Below are positions 24,437-32,310 of a DNA stretch of 33,430 nt, piece after piece. Position 1 is the first letter of the stretch. Each line of letters starts with the position of its first letter. The notes beneath the pieces were generated by a model, which was not told the origin of the DNA, made no database searches, and saw only the letters and a program-made list of their open reading frames with translations. Origin of the DNA: JABDCI01 sp964475835 (lineage in GTDB: Bacteria; Verrucomicrobiota; Verrucomicrobiia; JABWAM01); NCBI GenBank assembly GCA_964475835.1, contig CAYYYL010000031.1, positions 1 through 33,430 of the forward strand. The letters run 5' to 3'. The position numbers and the translations under genes are program-made.

Positions 24437-24491
24437 GGTAGCCGGGCGCGTCCCTGCGCCCGGAACTGCCGCAGAGACGCGGCAGGCTACC
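24437..24491. repeat. Two-hairpin palindromic element, family B
   Basis: Outer GGTAGCC/GGCTACC ends enclose two perfect hairpins with 6-base loops: CCGGGCGC-GTCCCT-GCGCCCGG and TGCCGC-AGAGAC-GCGGCA. The architecture parallels family A with unrelated sequence. It lies in the 305-base convergent gap between tilS and nuoA, where no gene is visible; the remainder (24492-24624) is plain, including a 'ctctgcgcctccgcggtgag' phrase. Confidence 0.8.
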
Positions 24492-24624
24492 GGTCTCTGA
24501 TTTTCAGTCACAGTCCCAAAACAATTTCAAACGGATCTACTGCCGAAATGAATGGCGGTAAGTCTCTTATGCCTGCTCTGCGCCTCCGCGGTGAGTTGCC
24601 AGACGGCTGGAGGAATAACCCGGA

Positions 24625-24993
24625 TTACTTCCAGTTGAAGGCACCCTTTTTCAGGGCGTAGACGAATCCGGCAAAAAGAATGCCGAGGAAGCTGAGCATG
24701 CTGAAAAATATCGTGAGGCTTTCCTTCACCATGGTCTTGAAGACCACGGCCCAAGGATAGAGGAATACGGTCTCGATATCGAACAGGATGAAAAGCATGG
24801 CGACGAGGTAGAATTTCACTGAAAACCGGGTGTGGGATTCGGTCATCGGAGGGAGGCCGCACTCGTAGGGGTTATCCTTCGCGAGATTGGTGCGCGCCTT
24901 CTGGGAGGTCAGGATGGATACCACGATCACCGATGCTGCGAAAAGAATCGCAATCACAATCAACATGGCGATGGGCAGATACTGGTCGAACAT
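24625..24993 (-). CDS. nuoA: NADH-quinone oxidoreductase subunit A
   Basis: 122 aa inner-membrane subunit of respiratory complex I, with three membrane helices (LPIAMLIVIAILFAASVIVV, FYLVAMLFILFDIETVFLYP, FFSMLSFLGILFAGFVYALK). The loop DNPYECGLPPMTESHTRFSV carries the conserved Cys of the quinone-site loop, and FDIETVFLYPWA is diagnostic. It is the last gene of a minus-strand run after coaB and the CPBP protease (39-base gap). No other nuo gene is in the window, so nuoA appears detached from the main complex I operon. Confidence 0.95.
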   Translation of the reverse strand: MFDQYLPIAMLIVIAILFAASVIVVSILTSQKARTNLAKDNPYECGLPPMTESHTRFSVKFYLVAMLFILFDIETVFLYPWAVVFKTMVKESLTIFFSMLSFLGILFAGFVYALKKGAFNWK

Positions 24994-25032
24994 GAGGAGG
25001 AAATATTCAGGTGGAGCCGCGGGCGATTCAAG

Positions 25033-25887
25033 CTAAAACAAATCCCCGCGACTCCAGATCATCAGGATGCTCAGGCCGTTGAACATGCCGTGCGCCACCA
25101 TGGCGGCGAGGAGGTTGCCACGCCACTCGTAGGCAAGGGTGAAGGCCACGGCGAGGGTGAATAAGGGAAGGGTTCCTGCCGGATGAAGATGGAAGACCGA
25201 GAAAAGAAGGGAGGTGACGATTAAGGCGAGCCCCAGACCGAAACGCGATTTCAAATACGGATAGAGCACGCCCCGAAAGAGGAGTTCCTCCACCACGGGC
25301 GCTCCCACCGTGGCAAGAATCACGAGCCCCACCTTCAATGGTACGCTGTCGAGGTCCCGAAAAAGCTCCACCAGGGTCTGATTCTCGGCATTCACGCCGA
25401 GTGCCTCCAAAAGTCCGACATTGATGATGGAGAGGAATTGTACGGGAACGATCACCGCCCCCCAGGTGACCATTCCGATGAGAATGGCCTGCGGCACGGA
25501 TGTTCGACGAAACCCGAACGCCTGGGGCCATTTGAAATCCCGCAGTCCAAGCAGGTGATTCAGGAGAAGACCCAGGAGGATGTAGATCACCACTTGCGAA
25601 AGCAGAATGAAGGTGGTTTTGGCCTCCACGCCGCGAATCCAGCCGAGTTTTTCAAAAATGTAGCCCAGGACATTGACCTGTCCATAAAGGAGGAGTCCGA
25701 GGCCGGCCAGGAGAAGGATTTCCATTTTTTGAAAAACCGGGGGGCGAACCCGATCGTGGGGTGGAGGCTCCTCCTGCCGGCGCCGGCTCCAGCGAACCGT
25801 GGCGATGGCGAGCATCGCCAGACTGAAAGGCACCAGAAGGCTCAGAAGCCAGATGAGAGGCCAGGGAAGCGTGTGCGGGAGATTCAT
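25033..25887 (-). CDS. CPBP-family intramembrane glutamic protease
   Basis: 284 aa protein with about eight membrane segments. The catalytic motif 1 is EELLFRGVLYPYL (~200), motif 2 FSVFHLH (~225) and motif 3 the AHGMFN histidine near residue 265. These are the Glu-Glu-x3-Arg, Phe-x3-His and His motifs of CAAX-protease/bacteriocin-processing (Abi) enzymes. Substrate unknown. It overlaps coaB by 4 bases and precedes nuoA, so the three may be co-transcribed though functionally unrelated. Confidence 0.92.
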   Translation of the reverse strand: MNLPHTLPWPLIWLLSLLVPFSLAMLAIATVRWSRRRQEEPPPHDRVRPPVFQKMEILLLAGLGLLLYGQVNVLGYIFEKLGWIRGVEAKTTFILLSQVVIYILLGLLLNHLLGLRDFKWPQAFGFRRTSVPQAILIGMVTWGAVIVPVQFLSIINVGLLEALGVNAENQTLVELFRDLDSVPLKVGLVILATVGAPVVEELLFRGVLYPYLKSRFGLGLALIVTSLLFSVFHLHPAGTLPLFTLAVAFTLAYEWRGNLLAAMVAHGMFNGLSILMIWSRGDLF

Positions 25888-26525
25888 TGCTTGGGTAGGA
25901 TGAGGGCGAGGAGCTTCCGGGCCAGTAGACGCTTGCTCATTCGAGGGAAGGAGTGTCGGGCCCCATCGGCTCCCAGGAGGATCGCGGCGTTTTCATTCGA
26001 CTCAAACCCTGTCCCCCTTTTTCCAACCTGGTTGGCAACAATGTAATCGAGGTGTTTCGATTTCAATTTCCTTCGTGCATGAAGACGTAGATTCCGGGTT
26101 TCTGCCGCGAATCCAACCAGGATTTGAGTCGATCGCTTCGTTTGTCCCAGGGTGGCGAGGATGTCCAAGGTGCGCTTCAGACGAAGAGAAAGGCGGGGGT
26201 GTTTCTTTTTGATCTTCTGGCTTTTGGGTGATTCAGGTGCGTAGTCGGCTACGGCGGCGGCCATGATAATGACATCCGCCCGTTTCGCTTCCCGGAAAAC
26301 GACCCGGGCCATCTGGACGGCGGTTTCCACGAAATGGACCTTCACTCCAGAGGGGGCAGGGAGAGCCACGGGCCCTGAAATGAGGGTCACCCGGGCCTTG
26401 CGCTTCCGGGCCTCCCATGCGAGTGCGTAGCCCATCTTGCCGGAAGACCGGTTGGAGATGTAACGGACCGGATCGATCGGCTCCCGGGTGGGGCCAGCGG
26501 TGATCAGAACGCGTATCGGAGGCAT
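25884..26525 (-). CDS. coaB: Phosphopantothenoylcysteine synthetase, stand-alone CoaB
   Basis: 213 aa. Corresponds to the C-terminal half of CoaBC (Dfp), which joins 4'-phosphopantothenate to cysteine in coenzyme A synthesis. Visible motifs are VLITAGPTREPIDPVRYISN, NRSSGKMGYALAWEA, MAAAVADYAP, LVGFAAETRN and YIVANQV. Most bacteria fuse CoaC (decarboxylase) in front; here there is no CoaC domain and none is encoded next to it, so this is a split arrangement. It is the first gene of the minus-strand run coaB-CPBP-nuoA. Confidence 0.93.
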   Translation of the reverse strand: MPPIRVLITAGPTREPIDPVRYISNRSSGKMGYALAWEARKRKARVTLISGPVALPAPSGVKVHFVETAVQMARVVFREAKRADVIIMAAAVADYAPESPKSQKIKKKHPRLSLRLKRTLDILATLGQTKRSTQILVGFAAETRNLRLHARRKLKSKHLDYIVANQVGKRGTGFESNENAAILLGADGARHSFPRMSKRLLARKLLALILPKQ

Positions 26526-26671
26526 TTGGCAATGATAGAGTTATGAAAACGCAGGCTCAAGACATCTTGATGAGATGAGGTGTTCAAAATGAGCTTGTTC
26601 CTGTGAAATCCATGGTTGCACGAACCTTAATTGCAAACTGTAGCAGCAAGCTGTTAGGTGAAGGGAGGATG

Positions 26672-26760
26672 GTCATCCTGAGGCGTAGCCGAAGGATCTC
26701 CTCCGTTTCGGTGGTGCTTTGCGATGGTGAAGAGAGAGTCTTCGCTTCGCTCAGAATGAC
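26672..26760. repeat. Imperfect palindromic repeat with GTCATyCTGAG ends
   Basis: GTCATCCTGAG at 26672 and its near complement CTCAGAATGAC ending at 26760 (one mismatch) bound an 89-base element containing GGCGTAGCCGAAGGATCTC and CTTCGCTTCGCTCAG. This style of repeat is seen in many environmental bacterial genomes. It lies in the 437-base divergent gap between coaB and gyrB; apart from a gyrB promoter candidate I see no gene there. Confidence 0.75.
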
Positions 26761-26920
26761 AGATTTTTGAATGTTTTTGGAAGCCCATGAAGTCGCCCTA
26801 CGTCGACTCCCTTCGGCTTATGGCCGTAATCCAAATCCCCCGCCTTCAGGCGAGGGTCGTTTATGTCCTGCCCCCACCCAAAAAGCCCTCGATTTTAGTC
26901 GAAAATTGATGTGAAAAAGA

Positions 26921-26949
26921 TTGTTGTTCCCTCTCAAATTTTCTATTTT
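26921..26949 (+). promoter_or_regulatory. Candidate promoter for gyrB
   Basis: TTGTTG (26921-26926) and TATTTT (26944-26949) are separated by an optimal 17 bases in an AT-rich stretch just before the gyrB ATG at 26963. The leader would be very short (~10 bases), and no Shine-Dalgarno is visible. Confidence 0.4.
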
Positions 26950-26962
26950 GTTTGAGTAACCC

Positions 26963-29521
26963 ATGTCAAAAAACGATACCCTTTTGGAAGAGCCTGAGTT
27001 GAAAGTAAACGTTCCCAGCACCCACGGCGGCGAGACCTACGACGCCACAAAGATCGACAAACTGGAGGGACTGGAAGCGGTCCGGAAGCGACCCGGAATG
27101 TACATCGGCGATCCCGATGAACGTGGGCTTCACCACTGTGTTTTTGAAGTGCTCGACAACTCCATCGACGAACATCTTGCCGGGCATTGCAAAAAAATCG
27201 AGGTGACGATTCACGTAGATGGCTCGGTGTCGATTCGTGACGATGGCCGCGGCATTCCCGTGGACATGCATCCGAAGTTCAAGATTCCAGCCGTCGAGTT
27301 GGTGTTGACCAATCTGCATGCGGGTGGAAAATTTGGCCAGGGTGCGTATAAATATTCCGGCGGATTGCACGGGGTGGGCGCCAAGTGCGTCAATGCGCTT
27401 TCCGAGTGGTTCAGTGTCGAGGTTTCCCGGGATGGCAAGGTGTATCACATGGGATTTGAGCGTGGGAAAACCACGAAGAAGCTCGAAGTGATCGGCAAAT
27501 CCCGTCAGACGGGCACCCTGATCACGTTCAAGCCGGATGCTGAGATTTTTACCATCACGACCGAGTTCAAATTCGACATCCTCGCCAATCGTCTGCGCGA
27601 ACTGGCGTTTCTCAACCCGGGCATTGAAATCATTCTCAATGACGAACGCACCGACAAGGATGGGAAGGGCGAACTTCTCAAGACCGAGCGGTTTCTTTTC
27701 AAGGATGGGATCGAGGAGTTTGTGCGCCTTCTCGGCAAGAACAAGCAGATCGTTCACTCCAAGCCGATCGTGTTGAGCCGTCAAAAGGACGAGGTCTTTG
27801 TCGATTGCGTGATGCAGTACAATGAGAGTTATTCCGACCAGATTCTCTGCTTTGCCAACTCCATTCCCAACCCTGACGGTGGCACGCATCTTACGGGCTG
27901 GCGCACGGCGCTGACGCGTGCGATCAATCAATACGCCAAGGCGAACAATCTGCTGAAGGACAAGGATCCGAGCATTTCGGGGGATGATGTGCGCGAAGGC
28001 CTGGTGTGTGTGCTCAGCGTGAAGCTTCCGAATCCCCGTTTCGAGTCTCAGACGAAGGTGAAGCTGGTGAATACGGAAATCGACGGTGTGGTTTCCTCGA
28101 TTGTGTACGAAGGGTTGATGACCCATTTTGACGCGAATCCTCCCGTGGCCCGCAAGTGTGTGGACAAAGCGCTGACGGCGGCGCGCGCGCGCGAAGCGGC
28201 CCGAAAGGCACGCGAGACGGTGCGTAAGAGCGCCCTCACCGGCGGTGGCCTCCCTGGGAAACTGGCGGACTGTTCGGATCGCGATCCGGCGAACACCGAG
28301 CTCTACATCGTCGAGGGCGATTCCGCAGGCGGCTCGGCCAAGCAGGGCCGTGATCGCAAGTTTCAGGCTATTCTTCCCATTCGTGGAAAACTTTTGAATG
28401 TTGAAAAAGCGCGCCTGGATAAGATTTTGCAGAACAATGAAATCCGGACGATGATCACCGCAATCGGCACCGGAATCGGTAATGGCGAAGGCGAGGGCGC
28501 TTTCAATATCGAGAAGCTGCGTTACCACAAGATCATCATCATGACCGACGCCGATGTGGATGGATCGCACATCCGCACCCTGTTGCTGACGTTTTTCTAC
28601 CGCCAGATGCCGCAGCTCATCAAGAACGGCTACGTTTACATCGCCCAGCCGCCGCTCTATCAAGTGAAGCGCAAAAAACGCGAGGAGTACGTCGAAAACG
28701 ATGTCGAGCTGAACAAGATTCTGATCAGTCTGGGCACCGAGGATGTTCGCTTGAAGAATCTTCTGGATGGCAAGGTGTTGAGTGAAAAACAGCTGACCGA
28801 GGTGCTCGAACTTCTGGAGTCCCTCGATAAATACAGCCGGGCGATCCGGCGTCATGGTGGTGATTTTGAGTCCTACCTCCATGCGCGCGACAAAAAATCG
28901 GCCGAGCTTCCCCGCCACCTGGTGAAGGTGCGCGAGGGGAACGAGGAGACGGTTCACTACTTCCATGATGAGGATGAGCTCGCGAAGTTTGCGAAGGCGA
29001 ACATGGATCTCCGGCTTTTCGGGGATGACGAGGATTTGAGCGGGTTCGAAAAATTAAGCGGGGAACGTGATGAAAAGCGACCTGCGGTTACGCGTCGTGG
29101 TTCCCATGTGGAATTGCACGAGACCAAGGCGATCGCCGAGCTTCTTTCGAAACTCGATAAAAAGGGATTCAAAGTCGATCACTACGTGGCCCAGGGCAAG
29201 CCGCTCTTCGAACTCATTGAGGGTGGGGATGATCAGGCAAATGTCCGTCCCATTTTTTCCATTCCAGAGATTCTTCTGGCGATCCTGGAAATCGGCAAGC
29301 GAGGCATTCAGATCAAGCGATTCAAAGGTCTTGGTGAAATGAACGCGAAGGAACTCTACTCAACCACCATGGATCCCAATCAGCGCAAGCTTCTACGCAT
29401 CGAACTGACGGATGCCATCGAGGCGGAGGAGATGTTCACCACGCTCATGGGGGACGAAGTGGAACCCCGCCGGCAGTTTATCGAGGACAATGCGCTCAAC
29501 GTGCGCAATCTCGACGTCTGA
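26963..29521 (+). CDS. gyrB: DNA gyrase subunit B
   Basis: 852 aa ATPase subunit of gyrase, which introduces negative supercoils. The GHKL domain shows EGLEAVRKRPGMYIGD (~35-50), DDGRGIPVDMH and GGLHGVGAKCVNALS. The TOPRIM domain shows YIVEGDSAGGSAKQGRDRKF (~447) and MTDADVDGSHIRTLLL (~528). The C-terminus has FKGLGEMNAKELYSTTMDP. It carries the extra ~160-residue insert between TOPRIM and tail seen in many Gram-negative GyrB proteins, explaining its size. dnaA, recF and gyrA are not adjacent, so this is not a classical origin region. Confidence 0.96.
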   Translation: MSKNDTLLEEPELKVNVPSTHGGETYDATKIDKLEGLEAVRKRPGMYIGDPDERGLHHCVFEVLDNSIDEHLAGHCKKIEVTIHVDGSVSIRDDGRGIPVDMHPKFKIPAVELVLTNLHAGGKFGQGAYKYSGGLHGVGAKCVNALSEWFSVEVSRDGKVYHMGFERGKTTKKLEVIGKSRQTGTLITFKPDAEIFTITTEFKFDILANRLRELAFLNPGIEIILNDERTDKDGKGELLKTERFLFKDGIEEFVRLLGKNKQIVHSKPIVLSRQKDEVFVDCVMQYNESYSDQILCFANSIPNPDGGTHLTGWRTALTRAINQYAKANNLLKDKDPSISGDDVREGLVCVLSVKLPNPRFESQTKVKLVNTEIDGVVSSIVYEGLMTHFDANPPVARKCVDKALTAARAREAARKARETVRKSALTGGGLPGKLADCSDRDPANTELYIVEGDSAGGSAKQGRDRKFQAILPIRGKLLNVEKARLDKILQNNEIRTMITAIGTGIGNGEGEGAFNIEKLRYHKIIIMTDADVDGSHIRTLLLTFFYRQMPQLIKNGYVYIAQPPLYQVKRKKREEYVENDVELNKILISLGTEDVRLKNLLDGKVLSEKQLTEVLELLESLDKYSRAIRRHGGDFESYLHARDKKSAELPRHLVKVREGNEETVHYFHDEDELAKFAKANMDLRLFGDDEDLSGFEKLSGERDEKRPAVTRRGSHVELHETKAIAELLSKLDKKGFKVDHYVAQGKPLFELIEGGDDQANVRPIFSIPEILLAILEIGKRGIQIKRFKGLGEMNAKELYSTTMDPNQRKLLRIELTDAIEAEEMFTTLMGDEVEPRRQFIEDNALNVRNLDV

Positions 29522-29629
29522 TCAAGGTCGCATCCGCACGCGTTGATTCACTAGAGTGCGATTGAGAGTTTCTCGTTGAAGGGCAACAAGTGTAGCCGTT
29601 CTTTTTAACGTCTAAATTTTTGGATCGAA

Positions 29630-29727
29630 GGTAGGGACAGACCGCCGGGCTGTCCGTAATGTTTTCCGACTACGCCAAAGCGCTTCGTCGCGACGGCGAG
29701 CGGCGCGCCCAGCGGTCGCGCCCTACC
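29630..29727. repeat. Family C paired palindromes downstream of gyrB
   Basis: Outer GGTAGGG (29630-29636) and CCCTACC (29721-29727) enclose two hairpins: GGACAG-N9-CTGTCC and GGCGCG-N9-CGCGCC. It lies in the 427-base convergent gap between gyrB and the symporter gene, which otherwise contains only further repeats. Confidence 0.78.
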
Positions 29728-29766
29728 AAAACTTGTCAATTGTTTCGATCCCTACAAAGTCGCTAC

Positions 29767-29915
29767 GGAGCACGAGCTGTCGTCGCCCCCGCAAGATTCA
29801 AATTTTTGACAGAATTTACAGGATCGACAGGATTTTGGGCATCATGTTGATCCTGTGAATCCTGTCCGCGATCTGCTGCCCGCTACAGGCGGCGACGACA
29901 GAGCGTCGCCCTCCA
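29767..29915. repeat. Split family A element with a nested 'acaggat' inverted repeat
   Basis: A degenerate left half (GGAGCACGAGCTGTCGTCGCC region, 29767-29787) and an intact right half (GGCGACG-ACAGAG-CGTCGCC-CTCCA, 29891-29915) are separated by ~100 bases. Between them is another imperfect inverted repeat, GACAGAATTTACAGGAT (29808-29824) against ATCCTGTGAATCCTGTC (29850-29866), two mismatches. This may be one repeat inserted into another. Confidence 0.7.
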
Positions 29916-29948
29916 TTTCAGAGATTAAGTTTTCTGCAAGTCAACTTG

Positions 29949-31454
29949 TCAGGCCGGATTCGGATCGCCATCCTTTGACAGATCGATGGCGTCCTTGGCT
30001 TCACTTTCAGGAAGTACTTCACCTCGGCGCTTTTCAAGATCCGCACGAATTTCACGGGCGCGGCTCTCACTGATCGGGTAGGTAGCCACGGCCCAAAGGG
30101 CGATGGCGGAGGTCAAAATTGGCACCCAAACATCAAAGACTCTTAACAGATAAAGGGTATGGGCTGACTGTGCGGATTCCAATTTCACATCAAAACCGGT
30201 GATGTTCAGAAGATGCCCTGAAATCGCCAGGGCCAGGGCCATGCCGAGTTTCACCACCCACCAATAAATGGCTCCGAACATGCCTTCGCGGCGGCGTCCA
30301 TTCTCGAGTTCGTCGAGATCGCACACATCTGCCATCATGGATCCCATGAGGGTGAATAGTCCGCCCAAACCGAAGGAGATTAACGGTGCCGGCAGAAGCA
30401 GAAAAAGCGGGTGTCCCGGCTTGTAACAGAACCATTTGAGGGCATACCCGACGATCGAGATTGAGATGGTTGTGAAAAAGGCCCTGCGCTTGCCGATCTT
30501 GGTCGACAGCCACGTAATGAGGACAATGACGGCAAATGTACAGATCGAGGACACCGTTCCGAACCACCCCATGTACGTGGCGCCTGCTGATTTATCTCCG
30601 CCAAAGATGTAGTAAATGATGATATACGAACTGAAACCGGAAACGACCATGTAACCGTTGAAGACCATGAAGGTGGCCAGACACAGCTTGAGGAACGGGC
30701 GCATCCGCAGGGTAACCAGGAAGCTCTTCAGAAACTCCAACACGTTCTGTCCCAATCCGCGCAAGGGGGTTCCCTTTTTTTCCTCCGATTCGGCGATGGC
30801 ACCATAGCGCTCCTTGAAAAAGATGGCGGGCAATATACCTGCCACGATCACCACTACGCCAACCGCAATCGCAAGCCCCTTCGCTCCCTGGACGGAGTTT
30901 TTAAACAGAGTTTTGTTTTCCATGATGGCGTAGAACCAGGGAACTGCCACCCACGCGAACTGACCGAGAAAGTTGCTGACGCCCATCAGACGTGTCCGCT
31001 CGTGATAGTCCGGGGTCACTTCATACCCGAGGGCAATGAATGGCGCTGCAAAGATGGTGTACGCCAGATAGAAGATCGTGGTGCCGATCATGAAGAACCA
31101 GAAATAGAAATTCTGGCTGTGGCCCTCCGGCATCTGCCACATCAGGGCGAAAATCAATCCGGACAAGATCGCGCCCACGAAAATATAAGGGCGGCGACGA
31201 CCCCACTTCGACCTAGTGTGGTCGGAAACATATCCCATCACGGGATCCACAAGGGCATCGGTGAAGCGGGAGGCCGACATGATGGTGCCAATCCAGGCGG
31301 GATCCATGCCAAGGCCGAGATTCAGCACGATCGACATGCACCCCAGCGCGGCCGCGAGGAGATTATTGCAGAGCGAACCGAGGCCATAGACCACCTTTTG
31401 AAAAAACGAAATCCGATCTTCCGGTTTGGTATCGATGTTGAGCGATGTTTTCAT
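29949..31454 (-). CDS. GPH-family sugar:cation symporter (MFS)
   Basis: 501 aa, 12-helix inner-membrane transporter of the glycoside-pentoside-hexuronide:cation symporter family (MelB/XylP/UidB-like). Family markers are the early DALVDPVMGYVSDHTRSKWG then RRRPYIFVG motif (~68-95), the TLMGSMMADVCDLDELENGR block (~390) and REGMFGAIYWWVVKLGMALA. A charged hydrophilic C-terminal tail (~470-501) follows. The substrate is probably a glycoside or uronide, but the exact sugar is not readable. The gene stands alone, with no glycoside hydrolase or regulator beside it. Confidence 0.93.
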   Translation of the reverse strand: MKTSLNIDTKPEDRISFFQKVVYGLGSLCNNLLAAALGCMSIVLNLGLGMDPAWIGTIMSASRFTDALVDPVMGYVSDHTRSKWGRRRPYIFVGAILSGLIFALMWQMPEGHSQNFYFWFFMIGTTIFYLAYTIFAAPFIALGYEVTPDYHERTRLMGVSNFLGQFAWVAVPWFYAIMENKTLFKNSVQGAKGLAIAVGVVVIVAGILPAIFFKERYGAIAESEEKKGTPLRGLGQNVLEFLKSFLVTLRMRPFLKLCLATFMVFNGYMVVSGFSSYIIIYYIFGGDKSAGATYMGWFGTVSSICTFAVIVLITWLSTKIGKRRAFFTTISISIVGYALKWFCYKPGHPLFLLLPAPLISFGLGGLFTLMGSMMADVCDLDELENGRRREGMFGAIYWWVVKLGMALALAISGHLLNITGFDVKLESAQSAHTLYLLRVFDVWVPILTSAIALWAVATYPISESRAREIRADLEKRRGEVLPESEAKDAIDLSKDGDPNPA

Positions 31455-31976
31455 GGTGATGTGCCGGTGGAGTTGCGATGATTTGGAAAAAAGGGCGAAA
31501 GGTCGATCAGCAAATCAAGGCATGCATTCGATTCGTAAGATGTTCTAACAGAATAGCAAGGTGGTGAACTCGGGCTTTCGGCAGGCCTCGAAGGAAGCGG
31601 GTGGAATGACCAAGCTTTCCATGAAAAATCGAACTTTTCACCATAGGGGGACGTAAACTACACCAGATGCAAGCGCGTGTTCAATTACCTTTTGACAATA
31701 ACACTCATTTGCGTGACATCCGTTAAGCGGGATTCTGGAAATGGGATGTGTCGATTTGGGCGAGTTTCTTTAATTGTAAAATATTGATATTCAATGATTT
31801 ATTGAATCAAGGAGTGGTTTTTCGGCGTTGTTCGCGTGTGGTTTGGCTGTAGCGGTGCTCATCGTCACCTTTCAGGCTCTGTGTCTCGGTCGCCTCTGTG
31901 GTTCATATTTCTGATGGCGACGATTCGCAAACTCGGCATTGATTCCGCTTTCCACATTTCGCATGCTCGCTCTTAA
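31455..31976. other. Gene-free stretch before the tRNA fragment
   Basis: No protein-like frame was found. It should hold the promoter of the minus-strand symporter gene, but no convincing -35/-10 pair stands out. An imperfect AT-rich palindrome (TTGATATTCAAT at 31784-31795 against ATTGAATCAA at 31801-31810) is present. 31885-31922 is a truncated relic of a family A repeat, sharing the 'ctcggt...ggtt...tttctgatggcgacg' spacer and left arm of 2183-2211. Confidence 0.5.
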
Positions 31977-32016
31977 GCCCGAGTGATGGAATTGGCAGAC
32001 ATACAGGACTTAAAAT
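31977..32016 (+). tRNA. Partial tRNA-Leu(UAA): 5' half only, cut after the anticodon loop
   Basis: GCCCGAG acceptor strand, TG, the leucine-type D-arm ATGGAATTGGCAGACAT, the anticodon 5' stem CAGGA and loop CTTAAAA (anticodon TAA) match a class II tRNA-Leu. The expected 3' stem TCCTG is missing: the sequence diverges after 32016 into AT-rich DNA. No variable arm, T-arm or acceptor 3' strand was found between here and 32311. It may be a disrupted tRNA at an insertion junction, a leftover copy, or the 5' exon of an intron-bearing gene. Confidence 0.75.
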
Positions 32017-32156
32017 TAGAAATTGACTTATTAAATATAATTTCAATCAATTTATTTTTCTGTCATTAAAGTCTTTTCCACAAAAGACTTACAAAGAAAA
32101 ATAAGATCAAGCTCATTCAAGTCATTTCGCGAAATTTCAATGGGTTCCGGTGCGAA

Positions 32157-32241
32157 AAGCGTAGCCGAAAGCGTAACCACTAGACCCAAAAGGATTTAAA
32201 AACAGCAATTTTTTTCAAATTGGTTACGCTTGGTTACGCTT
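32157..32241. repeat. Four AAGCGTARCC boxes in mirror arrangement upstream of hsdM
   Basis: Two forward boxes (AAGCGTAGCC 32157-32166, AAGCGTAACC 32169-32178) face two reverse boxes (GGTTACGCTT 32222-32231 and 32232-32241) across a 43-base AT-rich centre. Spacing within pairs is 12 and 10 bases, about a helical turn. Candidate operator, site-specific recombinase arm sites, or a long hairpin. The rest of 32017-32310 is AT-rich with a 9-bp hairpin (AAGTCTTTT-CCAC-AAAAGACTT, 32069-32090) and no gene. Confidence 0.7.
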
Positions 32242-32310
32242 TTGCCCTTGGGATCGAAGCCACTTTTGACTCGTTTTCGCTGACATTTTTAAGGAAGCTT
32301 CGAGGATTCT

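Noticed and set aside
24322..24491. CRISPR-like repeats in the tilS-nuoA gap
   Set aside because: The repeats are palindromic hairpin pairs of two different families, with no regular repeat-spacer array and no cas genes.
26966..28966. 666-codon minus-strand frame opposite gyrB
   Set aside because: gyrB is unambiguous on the plus strand, and the antisense frame has no family features.
32130..32200. Possible minus-strand tRNA suggested by a GGTCTAGTGGTTACGC-like run
   Set aside because: No T-arm with a GGTTC-type loop and no pairing acceptor stem could be found; the run is explained by the AAGCGTARCC boxes.
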